9,040 nucleotides of DNA from an uncultured Erysipelotrichaceae bacterium (GCA_902795675.1 CADBLZ010000079.1:1-9040), one strand, 5' to 3'; positions 1 through 6,325 are shown, counted from the first letter of the stretch. The notes: generated from the letters alone by a model not told the origin. A program made the numbers and translations.

Positions 1-1116
1 GGAGAAGAAAACGAAGATGTTGTTACAGATACAAACGAAACAAGATTCCCAAAACTTGTTACAATCGACCAAGAATACAAAGATTACAAAATTCAAAAAT
101 ACAACAACTCATTTACTTTGTCAGAACTTGCTGAAACATTCCGTAACTTTGCAGCATCAGAATTAAAACTATATTACAGTATTGATTTAATTAGATTATT
201 TGTTGCTTCATTAGGAAGTAGTAAATTAGTTATCTTACAAGGTATCTCTGGTACAGGTAAAACATCACTTGCTTATGCTTGGGGAAAATTTTTAAAACAT
301 GACTCATGCGTAGCATCAGTACAACCATCATGGCGTGACCGTACAGAACTATTTGGTTACTTCAACGAATTCACAAAGAAATTTAATGAAACAGACGTTC
401 TTGCCGAAATCTATCGTGCAGGTTATACAGATGATATTTATACAGTAATCCTAGATGAAATGAACATCTCACGTGTTGAATACTATTTCGCTGAAATGTT
501 ATCTATTCTAGAAATGCCAAGTAAAGACGAATGGATCGTTGAACTTGTTCCTAGTGAATGGTCAAGCGACCCTAAGAAGTTAGACAGTGGTAAATTAAAG
601 ATTGCTCCTAACGTATGGTACATCGGTACAATCAACAACGATGACTCAACATTCATGGTTACAGATAAGGTATACGACCGTGCTATGCCAATTGACATCA
701 ACGACAAAGGTCAACCATTTGAACCAGTTCCAACACTAGCAATGGATATCAACTATAGTTACTTAGATGAATTATTCTCTAAGGCTATGAATGAAAACCA
801 AATCAGTGATGAAACATTCCAAAAAATTGAAGCAATGGATGATTACGTAATACAACATTTCCGTATCGCGTTTGGTAACCGTATTGTTGCTCAATTAAGA
901 AAATATGTTCCAATTTATGTTGCAGCAGGTGGAAATGAACTTGCTGGTGTAGACTACTTCATAGCTCGTAAGATCTTACGTAAATTTGAACAATTAAATG
1001 TAGCTTACATAAGAGATGAAATCGATGGCTTCATTAACTTCCTTGACAAGACATTTGGTAAAGGAACAATGAAAGAATGTATCGAATTCTTATTAAGATT
1101 AAAGAAATTAGCATAA
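1..1116 (+). CDS. McrB-like AAA+ ATPase, 5' end outside the window
   Basis: The frame is open from base 1 to the TAA at 1114-1116, so this is the C-terminal 371 residues of a longer protein. The TTG at 118 has no ribosome site and coding continues upstream of it, so it is not the start. Visible motifs in order are Walker A GISGTGKT (241-264), a QPSWRDRTELFGYFN segment typical of McrB-type ATPases, Walker B VILDEMN (445-465) followed by RVEYYFAEMLS, sensor-1-like GTINNDD (625-645), and KVYDRA, which probably carries the arginine finger. The family are NTP-driven AAA+ motors best known from McrBC-type restriction, where a specificity domain lies N-terminal; that part is not visible here. The residues before the AAA core are acidic and low in complexity. 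The gene is followed after 23 bases by a DUF2357-like gene, its usual sort of partner. Family is confident; role as defence or otherwise is open. Confidence 0.9.
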   Translation, partial: GEENEDVVTDTNETRFPKLVTIDQEYKDYKIQKYNNSFTLSELAETFRNFAASELKLYYSIDLIRLFVASLGSSKLVILQGISGTGKTSLAYAWGKFLKHDSCVASVQPSWRDRTELFGYFNEFTKKFNETDVLAEIYRAGYTDDIYTVILDEMNISRVEYYFAEMLSILEMPSKDEWIVELVPSEWSSDPKKLDSGKLKIAPNVWYIGTINNDDSTFMVTDKVYDRAMPIDINDKGQPFEPVPTLAMDINYSYLDELFSKAMNENQISDETFQKIEAMDDYVIQHFRIAFGNRIVAQLRKYVPIYVAAGGNELAGVDYFIARKILRKFEQLNVAYIRDEIDGFINFLDKTFGKGTMKECIEFLLRLKKLA

Positions 1117-1122
1117 TAAACT

Positions 1123-1130
1123 AGAAAGGA
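1123..1130 (+). promoter_or_regulatory. Ribosome binding site of the DUF2357-like gene
   Basis: AGAAAGGA lies 9 bases before the ATG at 1140 and falls in the 23-base gap after the ATPase stop. No terminator or convincing promoter is in this gap, which supports co-transcription with the ATPase gene. Confidence 0.7.
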
Positions 1131-1139
1131 CTTAGCTCT

Positions 1140-2255
1140 ATGGATGATAATAGTAACTTAACAATTAGTACGTTATTTAATAATTCAGACGAAAAGAAAA
1201 TTGAAAACTTTGAAAAAAGAACTAAGTCTGATTTAGTTGTTGATCTTCATTTTGATAAAGTTGAAGCTAACTTCGATTGGTTAGATATCATGGAAGATAC
1301 AATAAAATATTTATTTAATATTTTAAAAAATCCCAATCGTTTTATCATCAACGAAGATGAAATAGTAAAAATAGAAAAAGCAAGACGTGTAACTGTTGAC
1401 TCAATCAAACACTTAGCACGTCATACTAACTACATAAGTAAAATAGAAGATAATGGTGATGTTAAACCAACAAAGATTCTTAACATCAATAAAGAAGAAA
1501 GTTATGATACTTATGAAAATAGATTTATCTATACATTAATATCTAACATGGAAATATTTATATCTTTTAAAGAAAAAGATTTAGATAGTTCCTCTTACTT
1601 AAAAGATGATAAGAGTATTCAATATAAGGCTGCTACAATGGTTGGTAATGAACATATCACACTTGATTTATCAATGAAAACAAGTCTTCATAATCGTAAA
1701 AATGACGGTATGAAAGATGGCGATAACTTAAGAACTAGAATCGATAAATTAAAACAAGATATAATCGTCTTAAAAAATACAGAAGTATATAAAGACTTAG
1801 CTCGTAAACACGTAGCTCTAATAAGACCACCATTAAAGAAAACAAACCTTATCTTAAAGAATACTAACTTCCAATATGCCGTAGCATTATGGAACTACCT
1901 ACAAGAACATTCAAACGATGAAAATAAAAGAGAAAAAAATGATAAGAATTATTCAGATGATTCTGAATTAAAAGGATTCTTTGATGAAACATTCTTACTT
2001 GATTACTTAGCTCTATGTACTCTAAATAAAGAAGAGTATAAAAGAGATAAAACAAAGGAAAGAGTTGTTAATCAAGTTATTCAAAAGATTATCGATTTAA
2101 ACTCATCATTAACAGAAGATGAAATCAAAGATATGGTTGGTGAACAATACAAAGTTGTTAAATATAAAAATAATGCAACTGATGAAGGTATTAGCCAAAT
2201 CTATCGTAAACATATCGATAAATATATGAATAAAATTAATAATATAAAATTATAA
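1140..2255 (+). CDS. DUF2357-like protein, probable partner of the McrB-like ATPase
   Basis: A 371-residue, highly charged, soluble-looking protein with no signal peptide or membrane helix. The best family mark is YDTYENRF at residues 122-129, preceded by acidic residues. This matches the Tyr-Glu-Asn-Arg-Phe signature I associate with DUF2357 proteins, which are often encoded next to McrB-like ATPases and often carry a PD-(D/E)XK nuclease domain. A second family-like stretch runs from RPPLKK (about 229) through YAVALWNYL (about 246-254). The region after it is mostly Lys/Glu/Asp-rich and I see no clear PD-(D/E)XK motif, so this copy may lack nuclease activity. It may instead be a structural or effector-bridging partner of the ATPase. 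The ATG has a good ribosome site, and the stop codon overlaps the ribosome site of the signal peptidase gene, implying translational coupling. Family assignment is moderately sure; function is unknown. Confidence 0.7.
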   Translation: MDDNSNLTISTLFNNSDEKKIENFEKRTKSDLVVDLHFDKVEANFDWLDIMEDTIKYLFNILKNPNRFIINEDEIVKIEKARRVTVDSIKHLARHTNYISKIEDNGDVKPTKILNINKEESYDTYENRFIYTLISNMEIFISFKEKDLDSSSYLKDDKSIQYKAATMVGNEHITLDLSMKTSLHNRKNDGMKDGDNLRTRIDKLKQDIIVLKNTEVYKDLARKHVALIRPPLKKTNLILKNTNFQYAVALWNYLQEHSNDENKREKNDKNYSDDSELKGFFDETFLLDYLALCTLNKEEYKRDKTKERVVNQVIQKIIDLNSSLTEDEIKDMVGEQYKVVKYKNNATDEGISQIYRKHIDKYMNKINNIKL

Positions 2256-2259
2256 GGAG
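2254..2259 (+). promoter_or_regulatory. Ribosome binding site overlapping the previous stop codon
   Basis: AAGGAG begins inside the TAA stop of the DUF2357-like gene (2253-2255) and stands 6 bases before the ATG at 2266. Ribosomes finishing the upstream gene would free or deliver to this site, so the peptidase is probably translationally coupled to the ATPase/DUF2357 pair. Confidence 0.8.
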
Positions 2260-2265
2260 ATCTAC

Positions 2266-2886
2266 ATGTTTAGGAAAATAGCTGAAAATAAACTATTAAA
2301 TGCTATTATAAATATTGTAGAAGGAATCATAATATTTATATTAGTAGTATTAATAGGCTTAACCCTAATCCAAAGATTTAGTAACTCAGGTTCATTCTTT
2401 GGTTACCGTATATATACTGTAGCCAGTGACTCAATGTTACCATTATATGGAACAGGGGATACACTACTAGTTAAAAGAGTAGATGTAAAAGAAATCAAAC
2501 AAGGCGATGCAATATCTTACCTTGGTGAAGCTGATATAAATAAAAATATGATAATTACCCACCGTGTTGAAAACATAGAAGCAACAGAAGATGGTCTAAA
2601 ATTTCATACTAAAGGTATCGCTAATCACATAGAGGACCCTATTGTTGATGCTGACCAAATACTTGGTAAAGTAATATATCGATTCAAAATACTAAGTGTC
2701 TTTGGTAAAATAACAACTAACATGACAACACTATTAATCTTCTTAATAGTGCCAATATCAATTCTAGTTGCTATTGAAGTAATAAGAATGATAGCTGAAG
2801 CTAAAAAGAAAGCAGAAGCTAAAAAGTTAGAAATGTTAAAACGTCATTCGGATGATGATGACGATGACGATGATGACGAAGACTAA
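2266..2886 (+). CDS. sipW: Signal peptidase I, SipW (ER/archaeal) type
   Basis: A 206-residue membrane protease expected to cut signal peptides on the outer face of the membrane. An N-terminal membrane helix spans about residues 14-35. The catalytic serine is Ser56 in VASDSMLP, with Asp where SGSM is commonest. The general base is His99 in ITHRV, where bacterial LepB would have Lys; the Ser/His pair marks the SipW/ER class. The Box E region reads TKGIAN (115-120), so the Asp of the usual KGDxN is Ile118, while Asp124 in EDP and Asp128 remain. A second helix lies at about 153-172. It is followed by a Lys/Ala/Glu-rich stretch and a terminal tail of nine Asp, Glu, Asp (196-206). In Bacillus SipW processes TasA and TapA; four likely substrates lie in this window, the nearest 18 bases downstream. 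The class is well supported, the symbol is by analogy. Confidence 0.9.
   Translation: MFRKIAENKLLNAIINIVEGIIIFILVVLIGLTLIQRFSNSGSFFGYRIYTVASDSMLPLYGTGDTLLVKRVDVKEIKQGDAISYLGEADINKNMIITHRVENIEATEDGLKFHTKGIANHIEDPIVDADQILGKVIYRFKILSVFGKITTNMTTLLIFLIVPISILVAIEVIRMIAEAKKKAEAKKLEMLKRHSDDDDDDDDDED
2851..2883 (+). repeat. GAT/GAC triplet tract encoding a poly-Asp tail
   Basis: Nine consecutive Asp codons (mixed GAT and GAC) are followed by Glu and Asp, ending right at the stop codon of the signal peptidase gene. The tract is near-perfect trinucleotide repetition and could change in length by slippage without disturbing the frame. The mixed codons suggest selection for the acidic protein tail rather than a pure DNA repeat. 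Confidence 0.75.
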
Positions 2887-2889
2887 AAG

Positions 2890-2896
2890 AAGGAAG
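2890..2896 (+). promoter_or_regulatory. Ribosome binding site fixing the start at 2905
   Basis: AAGGAAG, continuing as GTGAT, lies 8 bases before the ATG at 2905. An in-frame GTG at 2896 is itself part of this site and has nothing suitable upstream, so the ATG at 2905 is the better start. Confidence 0.75.
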
Positions 2897-2904
2897 TGAT
2901 ATTA

Positions 2905-3534
2905 ATGGAAGAGAAAAAAAGGGTAAAAAGAATATTTAAAATCTTTACAATTCCATCTTTGATTGTTCTTTTATTAATATTAATTGTGCCAACTTTTGGT
3001 TGGTTCATCTATAATAGAGTAATTGACGCTAATATCGAAGCTCGAGTTAAAGCTTGGGATATTGGTTTAACAGGTGCTGATGATAATGAAATAACATTCA
3101 TCATCTCTGATCAACTATATCCAGGTATGAATGATATTCAAGAAACAGCTGAAATCACTAACAATGGTGAATTAGGAGCAAGAGTATCAACTAGTATATC
3201 TGAAATAACATTATTTGGTGTTAACTATAAACTTGGTACAGGTGTTGGTGAATACACACAGGCTGAATTACAAGCTTTATTAGATTCATGGCCAATAGAT
3301 GTTGATATTCAATTTAGTGAAGAAATAATTAACCAAGGTTCAATGGCTAACTTAACACTTAGAATATCATGGCCATACGAAAATCCAGCATGTGCTGGTC
3401 AAGCTGATGTAACTCCTTGTGATGCCCTAGATACAGAGTGGGGTACAAAGAGTTATGAATATAAAAGATCAAATCCTAACAAACCATCAATTATTATTAA
3501 AGCTGCTATAAAAGCAGAACAAATTGAAGAATAA
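2905..3534 (+). CDS. TasA/camelysin-like secreted protein, first SipW-type substrate
   Basis: A 209-residue protein with a short charged N-terminus (EEKKRVKR), a hydrophobic segment at about residues 15-30 and TFGWFIYN at 30-37. It then has a region (RVKAWDIGLTG) that aligns by eye with the start of the mature beta-sandwich of SipW substrates such as TasA. SipW-type cleavage would fall near Gly32. After the signal come QLYPGMNDIQETAEITNNGE, resembling the 'LxPGD ... F.(V/I)xNxGxL' part of TasA/camelysin proteins, and, near the C-terminus, DTEWG. Two Cys in NPACAGQADVTPC could form a disulfide outside the cell. It lacks the Trp-Leu-Glu-Gly motif of the other substrates. Its start is 18 bases behind the peptidase, the same order as a sipW-tasA pair. 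It is the last gene of the operon. Likely role: extracellular fibre or matrix subunit, by inference. Confidence 0.75.
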   Translation: MEEKKRVKRIFKIFTIPSLIVLLLILIVPTFGWFIYNRVIDANIEARVKAWDIGLTGADDNEITFIISDQLYPGMNDIQETAEITNNGELGARVSTSISEITLFGVNYKLGTGVGEYTQAELQALLDSWPIDVDIQFSEEIINQGSMANLTLRISWPYENPACAGQADVTPCDALDTEWGTKSYEYKRSNPNKPSIIIKAAIKAEQIEE

Positions 3535-3560
3535 AGTATAAGTTATCTTATACTTTTTTT
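3535..3560 (+). terminator. Rho-independent terminator of the ATPase-to-TasA-like operon
   Basis: The 8-bp stem AGTATAAG / CTTATACT with loop TTAT starts at the base after the stop codon and runs directly into seven T. It is rich in A-T pairs but has the right geometry, and it ends the first operon before the convergent gene. Confidence 0.85.
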
Positions 3561-3565
3561 ATTGC

Positions 3566-3594
3566 AAAAAAAAATATAAGCTTTCGCTTATATT
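3566..3594 (-). terminator. Rho-independent terminator of the minus-strand gene, overlapping its stop codon
   Basis: Read on the minus strand the stem is AATATAAGC, loop GAAA, then GCTTATATT, followed by a run of T (A run at 3566-3574 on the plus strand). The 9-bp stem is perfect and the loop is a stable GNRA tetraloop. The 5' arm contains the last codon and the TAA (3588-3590) of the gene, so the hairpin forms only once the ribosome has left. Confidence 0.88.
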
Positions 3595-4217
3595 GTTTGT
3601 GTAAATTTCATCGTTACATTCATAATATTATGTTTGTAACTTGAACTACTATCAGATGAAGCATTAGTGTCATCATCGTTGTTCATTGATTCACCTGTAC
3701 CTTCAACCCATTTAGTGTAAACTCTGATAGTTTTAATTCTATTAGTAGCTGTTGCATCATATGGAATAGAATCGCTAACACTATTAGTAGTAATAGCCGT
3801 ATATCCATTATTATTAGATGACGCATTAGCAACACCATCAAAAATCTTATAACCAATTATTTGATAATCTGGTACAGCAGTATTATTAGCATCAGTGCTA
3901 TCAGCTATGTTAATCTCATATGTAAACGAAACGTCAACATTTGTATAGTCTATCTTGATATCAAAATAGCCTTCACTTGATGGAGCAATAACTCCTTCAG
4001 CAATGTTTTCATTACTAAAGAATGTAGGTTCGATAGCATAAGCTAGGGAAGTATTATTCTTAATAATTTCATCATTTACCTTGATATTCCACCTTGCAAT
4101 CTTACTTTCCATTGTAGTTCTTGAAACAGTAATATACTTGGCGTATGTATAACTAATTGTAGCAACTAATACTATAAGTGTTAATACCGTTAACACTACA
4201 AGTATCTTCTTTCGCAT
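3588..4217 (-). CDS. SipW-type secreted protein, camelysin-like, on the opposite strand
   Basis: A 209-residue protein with N-terminus MRKKI, a hydrophobic segment at about residues 5-22 and SYTYAKYI at 22-29. Cleavage after Ala26 would fit SipW-class processing. The following RTTMESKIARWNIKVND matches the early mature part of TasA/camelysin-like proteins, and a 'GYFDIKIDYTNVDVSFTYEI' stretch looks like a beta-sandwich strand pair. Near the C-terminus IRVYTKWVEG has Trp170 in a WVEG motif shared with three neighbours. A Ser/Asp/Asn-rich insertion (NNDDDTNASSDSSSS) follows, then a final beta strand. There is no Cys in the mature part. It is transcribed alone, towards the peptidase operon, from its own promoter (-10 at 4243-4248), so its dose may be set separately from the other substrates. 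Family is moderately sure; role as surface subunit is inferred. Confidence 0.75.
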   Translation of the reverse strand: MRKKILVVLTVLTLIVLVATISYTYAKYITVSRTTMESKIARWNIKVNDEIIKNNTSLAYAIEPTFFSNENIAEGVIAPSSEGYFDIKIDYTNVDVSFTYEINIADSTDANNTAVPDYQIIGYKIFDGVANASSNNNGYTAITTNSVSDSIPYDATATNRIKTIRVYTKWVEGTGESMNNDDDTNASSDSSSSYKHNIMNVTMKFTQTI

Positions 4218-4220
4218 TTC

Positions 4221-4230
4221 ATCACATCTC
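4221..4230 (-). promoter_or_regulatory. Ribosome site of the minus-strand gene
   Basis: On the minus strand GAGATGTGAT precedes the ATG (4217-4215) by 3 bases. The core AGGAG is poor, and pairing would rest on the GTGAT part of the extended AAGGAGGTGATC complement. This points to moderate translation. Several neighbours (GGTGAT before 6351, AAGTGAT before 2905) use the same extension. Confidence 0.45.
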
Positions 4231-4242
4231 TATCTTGAAATA

Positions 4243-4271
4243 ATTATAACACAACTTTTACATTTTTTAAA
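4243..4271 (-). promoter_or_regulatory. Promoter of the minus-strand gene (extended -10)
   Basis: The minus strand has TGTTATAAT, a perfect TGnTATAAT extended -10 with the hexamer at 4243-4248. A weak TTTAAA -35 stands 17 bases upstream at 4266-4271. Transcription would start near 4236, giving a leader of about 20 bases. Confidence 0.7.
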
Positions 4272-4279
4272 TTGTTATA

Positions 4280-4308
4280 TTGTAATTAGAAAATCTCTGT
4301 GATACAAT
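4280..4308 (+). promoter_or_regulatory. Divergent promoter for the 4386-6263 operon
   Basis: TTGTAA at 4280-4285 and TACAAT at 4303-4308 are separated by exactly 17 bases, with TG one base before the -10 (extended -10). The start would be near 4315, leaving a leader of about 70 bases before the ATG at 4386. The elements lie back to back with the minus-strand promoter, the two -35 boxes only about 9 bases apart, so a regulator bound between could control both directions. Confidence 0.7.
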
Positions 4309-4370
4309 AATTATGATGATTATGATAGTACAGTCGTCATTGTCTCCAGTGCAATCTTCCAAATCATAAA

Positions 4371-4376
4371 AAGGAG
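4371..4376 (+). promoter_or_regulatory. Strong ribosome binding site before 4386
   Basis: AAGGAG sits 9 bases before the ATG at 4386, a near-ideal site that fixes this start. Confidence 0.8.
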
Positions 4377-4385
4377 CGATCTTCT

Positions 4386-5102
4386 ATGGCTAAAGAAGTA
4401 GTTGTTACTGCTGAGCAAGTTAAAAAGAGGAGAAAGGCTAATAAGATATTAGCAATAGTCTTGCTAGTATTATTAATCCTTCTATTAATCTTTTACTTCA
4501 TTATGAATATTATCTATAATGAAGGTTCATTCACAATTAGTATGGATAAGAATACATACTTAAATTCAGATCTCGTAATGTTTGAATCAATGAATGATAG
4601 AAGCTCAGTAATTAAATTATCCGCATCTAAATTAGAATTCATGGATAATATATCAATTAAATGGCTACCATCAAAAGAAGAATTAACTAATTATGAAGGA
4701 AGTCATAATGGAGAAAACTATATAGCATATTCATTCTATTTACAAAACCGTGGTGATTCAAATATCAACTATTGGTATAAAGTAATCATGGATGATGTAA
4801 TAAAAGAAGCTGATAATGCTGTAAGAGTAATGATCATCGTAAATGATCAAGAAACAGTTTATGCTAAACGAAGTCCAATATCAGGTGAAGCTGAACCTGA
4901 AACGACAATGTTTAGAGAAGACTCAGACGGTACAGTCATACTAGAACAAAGAGCTGGTATGGTGTCAGATCAAATTGATAAAATCACAATTGTAATATGG
5001 CTTGAAGGTGATGATCCTGAATGCGTTAACGCTATTCTTGGTGGCGAAATGAAAATGCATATGGAAATCACAGAAGAACATACAGAAGAAGAAAGTTTGT
5101 AA
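4386..5102 (+). CDS. Membrane-anchored protein of the surface-protein cluster, function unknown
   Basis: A 238-residue protein of no family I can name. The N-terminal tail is basic (VKKRRKANK at 12-20), and one strongly hydrophobic helix spans about residues 21-43. The rest (about 195 residues) is expected outside the cell and looks beta-rich. Unlike its neighbours it has no TYAWF/TYAKY motif after the helix, which suggests it stays anchored. FYLQNRGDSNINYWYKVIMDD recalls the 'x.NxGdxxxxY.v' strands of TasA-like folds. The C-terminal ITIVIWLEGDDPECVN carries Trp205-Leu-Glu-Gly and ends in an alternating strand (EMKMHMEI), just as in the large proteins downstream. One Cys sits in DPECVN. It ends with an acidic tail. 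It is the first gene of a two-gene operon, its stop lying 12 bases before the next ATG. A base or anchor for the secreted subunits is a reasonable guess, nothing more. Confidence 0.7.
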   Translation: MAKEVVVTAEQVKKRRKANKILAIVLLVLLILLLIFYFIMNIIYNEGSFTISMDKNTYLNSDLVMFESMNDRSSVIKLSASKLEFMDNISIKWLPSKEELTNYEGSHNGENYIAYSFYLQNRGDSNINYWYKVIMDDVIKEADNAVRVMIIVNDQETVYAKRSPISGEAEPETTMFREDSDGTVILEQRAGMVSDQIDKITIVIWLEGDDPECVNAILGGEMKMHMEITEEHTEEESL

Positions 5103-5108
5103 GAGGTG
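5101..5108 (+). promoter_or_regulatory. Ribosome site fixing the start at 5115
   Basis: AAGAGGTG overlaps the stop codon of the previous gene (5100-5102) and lies 6 bases before the ATG at 5115. A GTG at 5106 is in frame but lies inside this site, so ATG 5115 is the start. The overlap implies translational coupling. Confidence 0.75.
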
Positions 5109-5114
5109 TTATTT

Positions 5115-6263
5115 ATGACAAGAACTCAAAATGTAAAGAAAAAACAACAAAGAAAGAATAGGGTATTACTTTTAATGTTATTACTACTATTAACATTCAC
5201 TATTGGTGGAACTGCAACATATGCATGGTTCACTGCAAATAGAACTGTTAGTGTTAAAGATATCGAAGTAGAAGTTACTGCTGTTAACGGTTTGGAAATT
5301 AGTGCTGACGCTATTAACTTTGGTCCAGCTATTAACCAAAACGACCTTGTATCAGCTGTAAGTACAGGTTATACAAATGCTAGAAACCAAATGCCTAAAG
5401 TATTAGGACATATTTCTACAGATGGTAAACTTCAATCAAATGGTAGATTAAACATGTTCTTCGGAACAGTTAGTGTTAACGAAGATGATGGTGACTACTA
5501 CCTAACAACTTTACAAGAAGGCGAAATGAACTGTAACGATTTAACTAGTTCAGAAGCAGAAGCTTTAGGAACTGGTGTTGCATCAATCGCTTGTACAAAC
5601 TCAAGTTCTGCTGCTCACTTCATGGCATTTGATATATTCTTAAGAGTATCATCAGAAACTGATATAGATTTAGTTAATTCAACTGTTAAATCAGCTGAAG
5701 GTCAAGATAGAGGTATTAAAAATACTGCTCGTATAGCTTTAGTATACGAAGGTACTAATACTGCAGTAGAAGACCCAGATACTGGTGAAGTTGTTACTTC
5801 AGCATACTTAAACTCAACTGGAGCTCAATCATTATCTAGAACTGGTGATGGTACTTCTGCAAACGATAATTATGTATACATTTGGGAACCAAATGCTGAT
5901 ACACATACAGCTGCTGGTATTGCATCAGCTGCTACATACTTCAATATAGCTTCTGGATTATCAACTTCTGGTTCTGATCCAATTGCTTATAGAGGTGTAA
6001 ATCAAACTATTACTGGTGTTGGTGTTCCATTATCATCAGTTACTGATACTACTGGACCATATGCACAATACTTTACACCAGTTGTTATAGATTCATCTAC
6101 AGCTGCTAGTTCAACAACATTCTCAAATGAATATATGACACTTCCTGCTGGTATTTCTAAGATTAGAGTATACTTCTGGGTTGAAGGTCAAGACGTTGAT
6201 ACAGAAAACGAAGCAACTGGTACAAACATGAAGTTAAATCTTCAATTTGCTATTAGATCTTAA
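5115..6263 (+). CDS. Large SipW-type secreted protein, first of a paralogous pair
   Basis: A 382-residue protein with a strongly basic N-tail (KKKQQRKNR at 8-16), a Leu-rich hydrophobic segment at about 17-30 and TATYAWFTANR at 33-43. SipW-class cleavage after Ala37 is likely. The mature part is Thr/Ser/Asn/Ala-rich and looks beta-sheet based. Features shared with the gene at 6351 are ITAVNGLEIS-like strand, DAIN, NQ(M/L)P, Cys140 followed by Cys160, H(F/Y)xAFDIFL, NxAR(I/V), WEPNxDxHT, Y(R/K)G(V/I)NQ and PAGI(S/T)K(I/V)R(I/V)Y. The C-terminal motif is FWVEGQDVDTEN with Trp355. Compared with its paralogue it has extra loops (a 20-residue Cys loop and about 20 more residues around DPDTGEV). 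By analogy with TasA it may be a major fibre or matrix subunit. The N-terminal class is well supported; the specific role is inferred. Confidence 0.75.
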   Translation: MTRTQNVKKKQQRKNRVLLLMLLLLLTFTIGGTATYAWFTANRTVSVKDIEVEVTAVNGLEISADAINFGPAINQNDLVSAVSTGYTNARNQMPKVLGHISTDGKLQSNGRLNMFFGTVSVNEDDGDYYLTTLQEGEMNCNDLTSSEAEALGTGVASIACTNSSSAAHFMAFDIFLRVSSETDIDLVNSTVKSAEGQDRGIKNTARIALVYEGTNTAVEDPDTGEVVTSAYLNSTGAQSLSRTGDGTSANDNYVYIWEPNADTHTAAGIASAATYFNIASGLSTSGSDPIAYRGVNQTITGVGVPLSSVTDTTGPYAQYFTPVVIDSSTAASSTTFSNEYMTLPAGISKIRVYFWVEGQDVDTENEATGTNMKLNLQFAIRS

Positions 6264-6269
6264 TAATCG

Positions 6270-6295
6270 AAGGGTGACAAGTGTCATCCTTTTTT
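6270..6295 (+). terminator. Rho-independent terminator after the first large secreted protein
   Basis: AAGGGTGAC / GTCATCCTT pair as a 9-bp stem with one G-T wobble around an AAGT loop, starting 7 bases after the stop and running into a T tract. It separates the two paralogous genes into different transcripts. Confidence 0.88.
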
Positions 6296-6296
6296 A

Positions 6297-6325
6297 TTGC
6301 TTATAAATAGCAAATATTATATACT
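6297..6325 (+). promoter_or_regulatory. Probable promoter of the second large secreted protein
   Basis: TTGCTT at 6297-6302 and TATACT at 6320-6325 are 17 bases apart, directly behind the terminator. Transcription would start near 6332, leaving about 19 bases of leader. The -10 is one base from consensus, the -35 is weak. Confidence 0.5.

Noticed and set aside
118..120. TTG as start of the ATPase gene
   Set aside because: No Shine-Dalgarno sequence before it and the frame is open and coding-like back to base 1; the true start is outside the window.
483..707. 74-codon open frame on the minus strand
   Set aside because: It lies wholly opposite the Walker B to sensor region of the McrB-like ATPase, has no ribosome site and no family resemblance; a shadow of the real gene.
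1864..2055. 63-codon open frame on the minus strand
   Set aside because: Opposite the DUF2357-like gene; its Phe/Tyr/Leu-rich product is what antisense of a Lys/Glu/Asn-rich gene gives. No start signals.
1..2255. Complete type IV restriction system
   Set aside because: The ATPase is cut by the window edge and no nuclease domain can be seen, so only a McrB-like/DUF2357 pair can be claimed.
3535..4310. Invertible (phase-variable) segment carrying the minus-strand gene
   Set aside because: No long inverted repeat pair flanks the segment and no recombinase gene is nearby; the TATAAG/CTTATA repeats are explained by two terminators.
4313..4369. Short leader peptide (about 16-19 codons) in the 5' leader of the 4386 gene
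   Set aside because: Its first ATGs fall at the predicted transcript start, no ribosome site precedes any of them, and the peptide has no runs of one regulatory amino acid. Probably chance.
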